From NCBI RefSeq assembly GCF_000308875.1, contig NZ_BAGL01000055.1, positions 124,001 through 188,000 of the forward strand: a stretch of 64,000 nucleotides of DNA. The letters run 5' to 3'. Within the stretch, counting starts at the first letter, position 1. Each line of letters opens with the position of its first letter. Of the stretch, positions 24,421 to 33,000 are shown piece by piece. The stretch comes from Nocardia transvalensis NBRC 15921. GTDB lineage: Bacteria > Actinomycetota > Actinomycetes > Mycobacteriales > Mycobacteriaceae. Made by a program: the position numbers and the translations under genes. Below the pieces are notes generated by a model. That model ran no database searches, was not told the DNA's origin, and saw only the letters and a list, made by a program, of their open reading frames with translations.

Positions 24421-25094
24421 CACTGGCTGCCGCACAGACGGATTGGGACAAGCTGCGGCCGGTGCTGACCGAATCCATCGGCACCACCCTGTATCTCGTG
24501 CTGGTCACCTTCGTGGTCGGCGGGGTGATCGGCCTGGTTCTCGGCACCGCGCTCTACACCACCCGCAAGGGCGGACTGCTGGCCAACGCGCCGATCCACG
24601 TCCTGCTCAACGTGCTGGTGAATGTGGTGCGGCCGATCCCGTTCATCATCCTGCTGGCCGCGCTGGGACCGGTGACATTGCAGGTCGTCGGGACCACGAT
24701 CGGCACCGACGCCGCCGCGTTCGTCATGATCGTGGCCGCCTCGTTCGGTATCGCGCGCATCGTGGAGCAGAATCTGGTGACCGTCGACCCGGGAGTGATC
24801 GAGGCCGCGCGGTCGATGGGCGCGGGGCCGCTGCGGATCATCCTCACCCTGCTCATCCCGGAGGCGCTGGGCCCACTGGTGCTCGGCTACACGTTCGTGG
24901 TGATCGCGATCGTCGACATGTCGGCCATGGCGGGCACCGTCGGCGGCGGCGGGCTCGGCGACTTCGCCCTGGTGTACGGCTATCAGCGCTTCGACTGGCA
25001 GGTGACGCTGGTGGCGACGCTCATCATCGTCGCCGGTGTGCAGGGCGTGCAGTTCGCCGGTAACTATCTCGCGCGAAAGGTGTTGCGCCGCTGA
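24417..25094 (+). CDS. metI: methionine ABC transporter permease MetI
   Basis: The 225-residue permease has five membrane helices: LYLVLVTFVVGGVIGLVLGT, ILLAALGPVTLQVVG and others. The EAA loop EAARSMGAGPLRIILTLLIP, which contacts MetN, comes next, followed by ALGPLVLGYTFVVIAIVDMS and the conserved GTVGGGGLGDFALVYGYQRF block. It starts with GTG overlapping metN and completes the metQNI operon. Confidence 0.95.
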   Translation: MTLAAAQTDWDKLRPVLTESIGTTLYLVLVTFVVGGVIGLVLGTALYTTRKGGLLANAPIHVLLNVLVNVVRPIPFIILLAALGPVTLQVVGTTIGTDAAAFVMIVAASFGIARIVEQNLVTVDPGVIEAARSMGAGPLRIILTLLIPEALGPLVLGYTFVVIAIVDMSAMAGTVGGGGLGDFALVYGYQRFDWQVTLVATLIIVAGVQGVQFAGNYLARKVLRR

Positions 25095-25095
25095 G

Positions 25096-26358
25096 CTACA
25101 CGCCTTTCGGGGCCCGCGAGGTGAGGAAGCCGAACAGGTATCCCGCGACCCGGCGCATCTGGATCTCCTCGGCCCCCTCGGTGATCCGGTACCGCCGGTG
25201 GTGGCGGTAGATGTGCTCGAACGGCCGGTGCCGGGAGTAGCCGAGGCCGCCGTGCACCTGCATGGCGCGGTCGGCGGCCTCGCAGCACAGCCGGTTGGCC
25301 CAGTAGTTGCACATCGAGACCTGTTCGGAGGCGGCGAAGGTGCCGTGCCGGTCCATGGTCCACGCGGTCTTGTGGATCAGCGCGCGCAACATCTCGCACT
25401 GGGTGTGCAGTTCCACCAGCGGGAACTGGATGGCCTGCTGCTCGGCCAGCGGCGTGCCGAACGGCTTGCGCTGCTTGGCATATGCCACCGACTGATCGAT
25501 GCAGTACTGTGCCGCACCGAGACTGGAGGCGGCCTGGCGGATCCGGTTCTCGTTGAAGAAGTGCTGGACCACCGCCAGGCCCCGGCCCTCGCAGCCGAAG
25601 ACCGCGCTACGCGGCACCCGCACGTCCCGCAGTGTGACGCGGGCGTGGTCGGTCGGCATATTGAACGTCCACAGGTATTCCTCGACCGTGAAACCCCTTG
25701 TCTCGGTAGGCACGAGGAAGGCGGTGATCCCGGCCGCCTCGCCCGGCGCGCCCGCCGTGCGCGCGAAGATCAGGTCGGCGTCGGCCGCGTGAATGCCGCT
25801 GTTCCAGGTCTTCTCGCCGGTGATGATCCAGTCGTCGCCGTCGCGCACGGCGGTGGTCTCCATATGGGTGGCGTCGGAGCCGTGTTCGGGTTCGGTGATG
25901 CCGAACGCGAAGAATTTCGTCCCGGCGGCGAGGCCGTCCACCCACTCCGACCGCTGCTGCGACGAGCCGTACTCCAGCATCAGCAGCAGCCCGACATTGT
26001 TGGCGACGACGGCGTGCTCGTTCTGCAGATCGCAGTGCAGGCCCAGGCCGCGGCGGGCCAGATGTTCGCGGATCACGGCCATGCCGAGATTGGTGCCGTC
26101 GCGCCCGCCGAACTCGCGCGGGAAGGCGTAGCGGTAGTGCCCGGCGGCATCGGCCCGGCGGCGGGCCTCGGCCAGCAGTTCCTCCCAGTCGGCGCTGGGC
26201 AGCCCGCCCCGCTCCCAGTCGGTGCGGGCGTTCTCGCGGCGATGGTCGAAGAACCGGCTGTTGTCGTCGGCCTCCTCCAGGGGAACGATCTCCCGCTCGA
26301 TGAACTCGTCCAGTTCGGCCAGATAGCCGACCAGTTCTACGGGAAGGTCGAAATCCAC
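25096..26358 (-). CDS. acyl-CoA dehydrogenase
   Basis: The 420-residue FAD enzyme has the acyl-CoA dehydrogenase fold. The N-terminal helices include VELVGYLAELDEFIEREIVP, and FAFGITEPEHGSDATHMETT is the flavin-adenine/substrate strand signature. WIITGEKTWNSGIHAADADL and the C-terminal helices with QVHGGLGYSRHRPFEHIYRH complete it, the last being the family end motif. GTG 26358 fits the domain start; a codon at 26403 would overlap the upstream gene. It is the third gene of a tight operon with a phosphotransferase-like protein and a DUF6285 protein. Substrate chain is unknown. Confidence 0.92.
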   Translation of the reverse strand: MDFDLPVELVGYLAELDEFIEREIVPLEEADDNSRFFDHRRENARTDWERGGLPSADWEELLAEARRRADAAGHYRYAFPREFGGRDGTNLGMAVIREHLARRGLGLHCDLQNEHAVVANNVGLLLMLEYGSSQQRSEWVDGLAAGTKFFAFGITEPEHGSDATHMETTAVRDGDDWIITGEKTWNSGIHAADADLIFARTAGAPGEAAGITAFLVPTETRGFTVEEYLWTFNMPTDHARVTLRDVRVPRSAVFGCEGRGLAVVQHFFNENRIRQAASSLGAAQYCIDQSVAYAKQRKPFGTPLAEQQAIQFPLVELHTQCEMLRALIHKTAWTMDRHGTFAASEQVSMCNYWANRLCCEAADRAMQVHGGLGYSRHRPFEHIYRHHRRYRITEGAEEIQMRRVAGYLFGFLTSRAPKGV

Positions 26359-26366
26359 TGCCGCTC

Positions 26367-27365
26367 CTAGCTTTCGGGTTTTATCTGCATGAGCAGATCC
26401 CACTCGATCTCCGGTATGCGCCTACCGCTGGCCGCCATGACGATATCGCGAACCGTGCCGTCGAGATGGGCGGCGGCCTGGCCGGCCAGCCCCACGCCCC
26501 AGCCCAGGGTGCACAGGACCTTCCACCACCGGAACCGGTCCGGATCGAAACGGCCGCCCGCGGTCTCGTAGCCGCGCACGAACGGCTCGCGGCCGTCGAA
26601 GCCGCCGAATTCGGCGGAGTCCAGGCCGAATCGCCACATGCGCAGCGCCGCCCACGCGGCATCGCGCATGGGGTCGCCGAAGCGCTGGGCGCCCTCCCAG
26701 TCGAGTACCGCGCGCAGGCCGTCGCCGTCCACGATCAGGTTGCCGTTGCGCATATCGTTGTGCAGCAGCACCTTTCGCTCCGGCGGCGACGGCACCCGCG
26801 CCCTGAGCCAGCGCAGCGCGGCGGCGAATACCGGGCGGTCGGGCAGCAGGGCGCGGACGCCGCGCTCGGCGTCCGCCAGCTCCACGGCGGCCGGATCCGC
26901 GGCCGTCGCCCCGGGCAGTTCGCCGGGCGCGACCGCCGGATCGACGCGGTGCAGTCGCGCCATGGCCTGGCCCAGCTGGTACGCCGTCCGCTCGCCGATT
27001 CCGGCGGCGTGCACCAGCCGCAACACCCTGCGCGGCACCGTTTCCCCGTCCATGTGCTCGGAGATCAGGAACGGGGCGCCGATAAAGCCGGTATCGGTGC
27101 TGACGCCGATCACCTCCGGGGCGGGGACGCCGTGGATGCGGGCCAGTTCCCGCACCTCGGCCTCCGCGTTCACCGGAATGCGTTCCACGGCGGCGGGCAC
27201 GATCGTCGCGACCAGGCGCCGCGTGCACCCGTGTTCCCGCGCGTCGAACAGGAGCGTGCGGCGGCGCGCCCCCGCCGACACCTGCCGCACATTGGAGACC
27301 GCCACCGGACTGCCGATCTCCGTCGTCAGAAATCGGCCGAGCCCGGTGCAGATAGTGGCGTTCAC
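26367..27365 (-). CDS. APH-family phosphotransferase (acyl-CoA-dehydrogenase-associated type)
   Basis: The 332-residue kinase-like protein has the APH fold. LVATIVPAAVERIPVNAEAE is the N-lobe, FLISEHMDGETVPRRVLRLV the hinge, LLHNDMRNGNLIVDGDGLRA the catalytic H-N-D...N loop, and VLDWEGAQRFGDPMRDAAWA the metal-binding DW segment. Proteins of this subgroup sit beside acyl-CoA dehydrogenases (the two are fused in eukaryotic ACAD10/11) and phosphorylate hydroxy-acyl compounds rather than antibiotics. GTG 27365 overlaps the stop of the DUF6285 gene by 4 bp. A role in hydroxy-fatty-acid breakdown is inferred. Confidence 0.88.
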   Translation of the reverse strand: MNATICTGLGRFLTTEIGSPVAVSNVRQVSAGARRRTLLFDAREHGCTRRLVATIVPAAVERIPVNAEAEVRELARIHGVPAPEVIGVSTDTGFIGAPFLISEHMDGETVPRRVLRLVHAAGIGERTAYQLGQAMARLHRVDPAVAPGELPGATAADPAAVELADAERGVRALLPDRPVFAAALRWLRARVPSPPERKVLLHNDMRNGNLIVDGDGLRAVLDWEGAQRFGDPMRDAAWAALRMWRFGLDSAEFGGFDGREPFVRGYETAGGRFDPDRFRWWKVLCTLGWGVGLAGQAAAHLDGTVRDIVMAASGRRIPEIEWDLLMQIKPES

Positions 27366-27661
27366 TCGCCCTCCCACGCGTCGTATCCCGGCTTGGACAC
27401 GACGAGATCGGCCCGCACGATCTCGACCAGCGCCCGCCACCGGTCCTCCTCGGAACCGGCGGACTCCGCCACGGCCAGCAACTCCCGCTCCCGCTCCACC
27501 GCGCCCGGCCCCTGCTGGAGTTCCCGGCGCAGGATCCGCGCCACATTCGCGCCCACCCGCGCCCGGTGCTGCAGTGCGTCCGGCAACTCCGGCAGCAGCA
27601 CCTCACTCATCAGCTCGGCCAGCGTATCCAACAACTCCGTCGCCGACGGTCGATACTGCAT
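27362..27661 (-). CDS. DUF6285-domain protein
   Basis: The 99-residue helical protein starts MQYRPSATELLDTLAELMSE and continues RARVGANVARILRRELQQGP and LVEIVRADLVVSKPGYDAW, matching the small family found beside APH/acyl-CoA-dehydrogenase pairs. ATG 27661 is the conserved start; an upstream ATG would add 13 unconserved residues. It is first in a three-gene coupled operon. Molecular role unknown, presumably a partner of the phosphotransferase or dehydrogenase. Confidence 0.85.
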   Translation of the reverse strand: MQYRPSATELLDTLAELMSEVLLPELPDALQHRARVGANVARILRRELQQGPGAVERERELLAVAESAGSEEDRWRALVEIVRADLVVSKPGYDAWEGE

Positions 27662-27785
27662 CTCCGGCCCTTCCTCGCGCCCGCAACCCCAGCATGACAC
27701 GAAATGCGCGACGGCTCAGTATGTTCCGCGCCCGGAACCCGCACTCAGCGAGGTCTTCCCGTCTTGATTCGCGGTACGAAGCGCA

Positions 27786-28436
27786 TCATCCCGCGCGCTC
27801 GGTGGGCTCGGCGCGCGTCGCCGAGATTCGCCACACGGGACGGTGAGCACCGCCTCTCAGGCGCTTACCCCAGCTCGAACCCGCCGCGACGACATCTGCC
27901 GCTCCAGCCGGGGTGACGGTCTCGATCGTGAGGCCGTGGTCAGCGAAACGGGGCGCCAGGGCCCACAGGGCGGCGGCGTCGTCGATCGGGGGCAGGCCGG
28001 GGAGGCCGTCGTGGGACGTGACCGACAACAGGATGCGCAGTGCCGCTGCGGGTTTCATCAGCCGGGTCAGTCCGTCGAGTACCGTGGCGTCGGCGGTGAG
28101 CAGGCCGCGCAGCAGCGAGCCCCACGGGAAGTTCACCGTCACCTCGTCGGCGATCCCGTGCAGTTCCCGCGGCGGGTTCTCGACCGCGGCCGCGACGAAC
28201 AGCGCGTTGGGCAGGCCGTCGCGGGACCGCAGCGCACGGCGCGACGATTCGGTCATTCCGGCCGCGTGGGCGTCGACGCCGATCACCAGGAGTTTCGGGT
28301 CGGCCGCCGCGGCGGCGAGGACCGCGCGTCCGTCACCGGTGCCCATATCGACGCGCACCGTCCGGTACCCGCCGAGAAGTCGTTCGGCTTAACCGACGTC
28401 CACGTCCCGTATCTTCTTGCCACACACGAGTCTCAT
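27786..28436 (-). pseudogene. KamB/NpmA-like 16S rRNA (A1408-N1) methyltransferase with an in-frame stop near its start
   Basis: From ATG 28436 the frame reads MRLVCGKKIRDVDVG, then a TAA stop (28389-28391), then continues in the same frame AERLLGGYRTVRVDMGTGDG. The rest is KamB-like: LVIGVDAHAAGMTESSRRAL, GLPNALFVAAAVENPPRELH, ADEVTVNFPWGSLLRGLL and the final SSWGKRLRGGAHRPVWRISA. These enzymes methylate A1408 of 16S rRNA and confer resistance to kanamycin- and apramycin-type aminoglycosides. The post-stop part has an open frame from GTG 28358 (190 residues), so a shortened protein might be made, lacking only the N-terminal hairpin. It is called a pseudogene because the conserved start is separated by the stop. 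Confidence 0.7.
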
Positions 28437-28492
28437 GCCCGCCACGCTAGCCAATGCGGCGACACGACCGCATCCGATTTTCCCCCGAACGA

Positions 28493-28527
28493 CTTCGGCC
28501 GGCCCGGGAAACCCGGACCGGCCGAAG
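28493..28527. terminator. strong hairpin, probable terminator
   Basis: Two 16-base arms (28493-28508 and 28512-28527) pair except for one mismatch, with an AAA loop: CTTCGGCCGGCCCGGG against CCCGGACCGGCCGAAG. It lies just past the stop of the DUF4189 gene, which reads leftward. There is no clear U-tract, which is common for actinomycete terminators. Confidence 0.6.
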
Positions 28528-28539
28528 CGCGTACAACTC

Positions 28540-28962
28540 TCAGCCCGCCGCGTTGGACGTGCAGGCGTTCAGCACGATCTGGGCGGGGCGGGGGCTGGCG
28601 CTGCCCAGGTCCGGGAACGGCGGAGCGGTGAGGCCCAGCACGTCGCGGGCCTGCTTCTCCGCCTCCACCTTGGTCGGGCCCCAGCCGACGGCGACCTTGC
28701 GGTCGGCGCCCTGCGCCACGGCGCCGCAGCCGTCGGTGAAGTGCAGCACGACGCGGCAGTCACCGACACCGCAGTGCGCGTTGGCCGCGGCGTCGGCGGG
28801 CCCGGCGTCGTTGTAGTTGACCGCCGACGCCACCGTTCCGGTGCTGTCGGACAGCGCGATCGCGCCGTGCAGAGGTCCGGCGGCCGACGCGGGACCGGCT
28901 ACGCCGAACCCCGCGAGCGCCACACCGGCCAGCACGGCGGCCGCCCTGGATACCAAGGACAT
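28540..28962 (-). CDS. secreted DUF4189-domain protein
   Basis: The 140-residue product has a cleavable signal peptide (SRAAAVLAGVALAGFGVAGP, ending ASA before AGPLHGAIA). A DUF4189 domain with HGAIALSDSTGTVASAVNY, CGVGDCRVVLHFTDGCGAVA and VGWGPTKVEAEKQARDVL fills the rest. Four or five Cys probably form disulfides outside the cell. Such proteins are frequent and multicopy in Nocardia and mycobacteria and have no assigned function. ATG 28962 begins the signal peptide. Confidence 0.88.
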   Translation of the reverse strand: MSLVSRAAAVLAGVALAGFGVAGPASAAGPLHGAIALSDSTGTVASAVNYNDAGPADAAANAHCGVGDCRVVLHFTDGCGAVAQGADRKVAVGWGPTKVEAEKQARDVLGLTAPPFPDLGSASPRPAQIVLNACTSNAAG

Positions 28963-29132
28963 AAAGAGTTCCACTCCGTTCGTGAAGGCAACCTGACTAG
29001 GCGATCCTTCTCCACGGCGGCCGGGTCTGTCCACTATCCGCCACTTCCCGCCCCCGGCTCGGCTCGGCGCGCCACCTCCCCGGTCAGCGGCTATCGTCGA
29101 TGATCACCGCCCGATCGAGAGGGGCCAGTCCC

Positions 29133-30173
29133 ATGGAATTCCATGTGCCGACCATCGATATCGCCTCGTACACGGGCTCCGGGTCCGACGTCGAGCGCGC
29201 CACGGTCGCCCGGCAGATCGACACGGCCGCCGGTACGGTCGGGTTCATGCAGATCGTCGGCCACGGCATCCCGGACGCGGTGATCACGAAGTTCGCCACG
29301 GCCCTCGACGCGTTCTTCGCGCTCGACCTCGAGGCCAAGAAGCACTACCGGACGCCGCCGGAGATCAATCGCGGATACTCACCGCCACAGAGCGAGAATC
29401 TCAGCCTGAGCCTGGGTGTGCGGGCGGCCGATCGGATGAACGACTTCTTCGAGGCCTTCAATGTCGGAGTCACCGCGGATCGCTATCCGGGCCTGGATCT
29501 CCCGGCCGCCGACTATGCCGACAATCTCTGGCCCGGCCAGATTCCGGAGTTCCGCCCGGCGGTGGAGGCGTACTTCGCCGAGGCGGCGCGGGTGGCGCGC
29601 GTGCTGACCACGATCTTCGCGGACGCGCTGGCACTGCCGCCCGGCTATTTCGACCGGTACACCGACCACTCCCTCGACGTGCTGCGCATGAACAACTACG
29701 CGCTGCCGCCGGGTGCGATCGACCTCGACGGTGAACTCACCGGCATGGGCGAGCACACCGACTACGGGATCGTGACGGTGCTGTGGGCCGACCAGGTTCC
29801 CGGATTGCAGGTGCTGTCCGCCGACGGGCGCTGGCACGACGTGCGGCCCGCGGACGGTGCGCTGCTGGTGAATCTCGGCGACCTCATGGCGCGCTGGACC
29901 AATGACCGGTGGATGTCGACGCTGCACCGGGTGCGGCCGCCGATCGTGAACGGCGCCATCGAGAGACGCCGCAGCGCCGCGTATTTCCACGACGGCAATA
30001 TCGACGCGGTGATCGAGACGCTGCCGTCGTGTATCGGCGCGGGCAGCGCCTACGAGCCGACCACGATCGCCGATCATATTCGCGCGAAGCTCGCGGGTTC
30101 GCGTGCGCTGCAACCGAATACGAAGGCCGATCGGGAGGCTGCCCGGGTACTGGCGGCGGACGACCGGCGCTGA
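29133..30173 (+). CDS. isopenicillin-N-synthase-like 2-oxoglutarate/Fe(II) oxygenase
   Basis: The 346-residue non-haem iron oxygenase has the N-terminal DIOX_N part (VPTIDIASYTGSGSDVERAT, GFMQIVGHGIPDAVI). The jelly-roll core has the iron triad H208-x-D210 (GEHTDYGIVTVLW) and H265 (MSTLHRVRPP). The R-x-S 2-oxoglutarate-binding motif appears in IERRRSAAYFHDG. Related enzymes hydroxylate or desaturate small molecules such as hormones or antibiotic precursors. ATG 29133 begins the conserved domain. There is no adjacent partner operon, so the substrate is unknown. Confidence 0.9.
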   Translation: MEFHVPTIDIASYTGSGSDVERATVARQIDTAAGTVGFMQIVGHGIPDAVITKFATALDAFFALDLEAKKHYRTPPEINRGYSPPQSENLSLSLGVRAADRMNDFFEAFNVGVTADRYPGLDLPAADYADNLWPGQIPEFRPAVEAYFAEAARVARVLTTIFADALALPPGYFDRYTDHSLDVLRMNNYALPPGAIDLDGELTGMGEHTDYGIVTVLWADQVPGLQVLSADGRWHDVRPADGALLVNLGDLMARWTNDRWMSTLHRVRPPIVNGAIERRRSAAYFHDGNIDAVIETLPSCIGAGSAYEPTTIADHIRAKLAGSRALQPNTKADREAARVLAADDRR

Positions 30174-30178
30174 CGGAA

Positions 30179-31516
30179 TCAGCCGGTCAGGCGGTCTTCT
30201 TCGCTGATGAACAGCGTGGCGATCACGCTCACCACGGACGTCGCCACCAGATATCCGCACGCCAGCCACGGGGTCGACCCCGCCGCGGCGATGAGCGCGG
30301 TGACGATCATCGGCGTGATGCCCGAGGCATAGATGCCCGAGACCTGGTACACGAAAGACAGTCCCGTGTACCGCACCTCGGGCGGGAACAGGCCCGCGTA
30401 CAAGGTGCCCTGCGCGCCGTAGAACAGCGCGTGCGCCACACCGAACACCGCGACGATCGCGAGGGTGAACACCACGATATTCCCGGCCTGGAAGAGCGCG
30501 AACACGGGAAAGACGAGCACACCGTAGGCGGCGATCCCGGTGATGTAGACCCGCCGGGGCCCGAATCGGTCGGTGAGACAACCGGATACGGGGATGAGCA
30601 CGGCCATCACCACGGCGGCGATCGTGACCGCGGTCAGCACCGGCACCTGCCGGAACCCCAGATGCCCGGTGGCGAAGCTGATCGCGAAGACGCCCCAGGT
30701 GTTGAACGCCGCGCCCTCACCCCACCGCGACAGCAGCCCGAGCACGGTGTTGCGCCGGGTGCGCGCGTTCCGGAACAGTTCGACCGCGGGCACTTTCGAG
30801 ATCCGGTTGAGCCGGTCGACCTCCCGGAACGCGGGCGTTTCGTCGATCTTCAGCCGCACCACCAGGCCGATCACGACCAGAACCACGCTGGCGCCGAACG
30901 CGATTCGCCATCCGTAGTCGAGGAACGCCGATTCGCTCAGAGTCGTGCGCAGCAGCGCGAAGACGCCGGTGCCCAGCGCGAGCCCGAGCGCCAGCCCGAT
31001 CTGCGGATAGCTGCCGAACACCCCGACCTTCCGGCGCGGGCTGTACTCGACCGCCAGCAGCACCGCGCCCGCCCACTCCCCGCCCAGCGCGAAGCCTTGA
31101 AGAATACGTAATGCCAGCAACAGGATCGGGGCGGCGACGCCGATCGCGGCGCTCGTCGGCAGCACGCCCATCAGCGCGGTGGAGCCGCCCATGATCGCCA
31201 TCGTCAAGGCGAGGGTGCGCTTGCGGCCGATGCGGTCGCCGATGTGCCCGAATACCAGCCCGCCGATGGGACGCATGAGGAATCCGACGGCGAAGGTCGC
31301 GAACGACAGCATGGTCCCGACGAACGCGCTGCTGTTGGGGAAGAACAGCTTGTCGAAGACGATGCCCGCGGCGGTGGAGTAGAGGAAGAAGTCGTACCAC
31401 TCGACGGTGGTGCCGATCAGGCTCGCCGCCACGGCGGTCCGGGTCTCGGTGGCGCTCAGCCGCTCCGCGCGTTCGCCTTCGCGCTGGACGGCCGGCGCGG
31501 TGTCCAGCAACGACAT
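30179..31516 (-). CDS. MFS transporter, metabolite:H+ symporter (MHS) type
   Basis: The 445-residue, twelve-helix transporter has the MHS-family opening AASLIGTTVEWYDFFLYSTA. The MFS loop motif is FGHIGDRIGRKRTLALTMAI, and GFALGGEWAGAVLLAVEYSP comes at helix 5, as in ProP, KgtP and shikimate transporters. It imports a carboxylate or osmolyte with protons. ATG 31516 has GAGAAGGG upstream. It is convergent with the 2-oxoglutarate-dependent oxygenase gene, 5 bp apart. Substrate cannot be told. Confidence 0.9.
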   Translation of the reverse strand: MSLLDTAPAVQREGERAERLSATETRTAVAASLIGTTVEWYDFFLYSTAAGIVFDKLFFPNSSAFVGTMLSFATFAVGFLMRPIGGLVFGHIGDRIGRKRTLALTMAIMGGSTALMGVLPTSAAIGVAAPILLLALRILQGFALGGEWAGAVLLAVEYSPRRKVGVFGSYPQIGLALGLALGTGVFALLRTTLSESAFLDYGWRIAFGASVVLVVIGLVVRLKIDETPAFREVDRLNRISKVPAVELFRNARTRRNTVLGLLSRWGEGAAFNTWGVFAISFATGHLGFRQVPVLTAVTIAAVVMAVLIPVSGCLTDRFGPRRVYITGIAAYGVLVFPVFALFQAGNIVVFTLAIVAVFGVAHALFYGAQGTLYAGLFPPEVRYTGLSFVYQVSGIYASGITPMIVTALIAAAGSTPWLACGYLVATSVVSVIATLFISEEDRLTG

Positions 31517-31720
31517 GGTGGCCCTTCTCTCGGCGTAGTGCTCGCCGAGCGAGAATAGGGTCGTGCCGCGCCGGTCAGAAGGGTTGAGATCAGCCAGATT
31601 CCAGCAGCACCACCGAGCCGGACGGAAAAGCGGTCGGCCACGCACCTACGGGCAGCACCTGATACGCGACGGCAGGCTGCGGCTGCGCCCGGACGCTACC
31701 GTGGCGCTGCTCGGCGGCGA

Positions 31721-32083
31721 TCACCAAGGGCCGATGAAGAATTCGAGTGTGGCCAGCAGGAGGGCACACACCAGGGCGACGCCGAACGCGGCGGCCAGGC
31801 TGGCCCAGCCCACCCGTGCCGAATCGGTTCCGGCGGAACGCTGCACGATCCACCCGGCGACCGTGCCTCCGACCGCCAGCACGAGCACGCCACCGAACAT
31901 CAGATAGAACACGCTGGCCAGCGCCGCGGTCCCGGCATCTTCCAGCCCGCGCGCGTACTCGCCGAACGGAACGGGGAAGCGGTACACGATAGCGACGACC
32001 GCCGCGGCGAGCGGTGCGGTCAGCACCGCCGCCACGCCGCCCACGAACGGACCTATCCAGCTCAGCCGCGTGGGGCCGCTCAT
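31721..32083 (-). CDS. small three-helix membrane protein
   Basis: The 120-residue product has three hydrophobic helices: FVGGVAAVLTAPLAAAVVAI, SVFYLMFGGVLVLAVGGTVA and WASLAAAFGVALVCALLLAT. They are separated by short loops (FGEYARGLEDAGTAAL, QRSAGTDSARVG). ATG 32083 gives a sensible N-terminus MSGPTRLSWIGP. No family is recognised. It lies at the downstream edge of the suf operon, about 70 bp from the sufT stop, and could be the last gene of that transcript or independent. Confidence 0.65.
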   Translation of the reverse strand: MSGPTRLSWIGPFVGGVAAVLTAPLAAAVVAIVYRFPVPFGEYARGLEDAGTAALASVFYLMFGGVLVLAVGGTVAGWIVQRSAGTDSARVGWASLAAAFGVALVCALLLATLEFFIGPW

Positions 32084-32150
32084 CGCCGCGCGCCGTTGGA
32101 GCGCCGGCGGGCCCGCGTCACCCTCGCGGACGGCAACCGATATCCCGGGA

Positions 32151-32519
32151 CTAGACCGTGAAGCCGAGGGCGCGCAGCTGCTCGCGGCCGTCCTCGGTGA
32201 TCTTGTCCGGACCCCACGGCGGCATCCAGACCCAGTTGATCTTGAGATCCTCGACCAGGCCGCTGCGCACCAGGGCATTGCGCGACTGGTCCTCGATGAC
32301 GTCGGTGAGCGGGCAGGCCGCCGACGTCAGGGTCATGTCCAGCACGGCGATGTCGTCCTCGATCCGCAGCCCGTAGACCAGGCCGAGATCCACGACGTTG
32401 ATCCCCAGCTCGGGGTCGACGACGTCGCGCATCGCCTCTTCGATGTTCTCGAGCTGCTCCAGCTCCTCGGCGGACAGCTGCTGCTCCTGCGCGGGTGTCT
32501 CACTCATGGTGCTCACCAT
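32151..32519 (-). CDS. sufT: SufT-type iron-sulfur assembly factor (MIP18/DUF59)
   Basis: The 122-residue product has a DUF59/MIP18 domain: EAMRDVVDPELGINVVDLGL, VYGLRIEDDIAVLDMTLTSA and the conserved Cys in SAACPLTDVIEDQSR, ending INWVWMPPWGPDKITEDGRE. Members help mature Fe-S proteins downstream of SufBCD. It overlaps the sufU stop by 20 bp and corresponds to Rv1466 in the M. tuberculosis operon. Confidence 0.93.
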   Translation of the reverse strand: MVSTMSETPAQEQQLSAEELEQLENIEEAMRDVVDPELGINVVDLGLVYGLRIEDDIAVLDMTLTSAACPLTDVIEDQSRNALVRSGLVEDLKINWVWMPPWGPDKITEDGREQLRALGFTV

Positions 32520-32997
32520 TCTCCGACGTAGCGTTGCCCATCACGAGCTTGGACTCCTCTGCCGAGGTTATCCGGACCACGGCGTCCTTGAACGCCATCC
32601 AGCCCAGCAGGGCGCACTTCACGCGCGCCGGGTACTTGGCCACACCGGCCAGTGCGACCCCGTCGCCGAGGACCTCCTCGTCGCCCTCGACCGTGCCGCG
32701 GCTGGAGATCATCTCGCTGTACGAGTCGACCGTCTTCAGCGCCTGCTGCACCGGCAGGCCGACGACCTGGTCGGTGAGGATCGAGGTGGCGGCCTGGCTG
32801 ATCGAACAGCCCTGCCCGTCGTAGGAGACGTCGGCGACGTCACCGTTGTCGTCGATGTGGACGCGCAGGGTGACCTCGTCACCGCAGGTCGGGTTGACGT
32901 GGTGCACCTCGGCGCCGAACGGCTCCCGCAACCCGCGACCGTGCGGATGCTTGTAGTGATCCAGGATCACTTCCTGGTACATCTGCTCCATGCGCAT
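32500..32997 (-). CDS. sufU: SufU, zinc-dependent sulfur acceptor (IscU-like)
   Basis: The 165-residue product has the SufU ligands: C38 and D40 in NPTCGDEVTL, C64 in GQGCSISQAA and C128 in RVKCALLGW. These hold Zn and take persulfide from the active Cys of SufS. The insertion between the second and third Cys typical of SufU (versus IscU) is present (QQALKTVDSYSEMISSRGTV). It lies 3 bp after sufS and overlaps sufT. Confidence 0.96.
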   Translation of the reverse strand: MRMEQMYQEVILDHYKHPHGRGLREPFGAEVHHVNPTCGDEVTLRVHIDDNGDVADVSYDGQGCSISQAATSILTDQVVGLPVQQALKTVDSYSEMISSRGTVEGDEEVLGDGVALAGVAKYPARVKCALLGWMAFKDAVVRITSAEESKLVMGNATSENGEHHE

Positions 32998-33000
32998 GAT

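Noticed and set aside
26367..27365. Aminoglycoside resistance kinase
   Set aside because: The operon with an acyl-CoA dehydrogenase and DUF6285 points to the fatty-acid-linked subgroup instead.
17751..30173. Biosynthetic gene cluster suggested by an O-methyltransferase and an IPNS-like oxygenase
   Set aside because: They are 10 kb apart with unrelated genes between and no polyketide, peptide or terpene synthase in the window.
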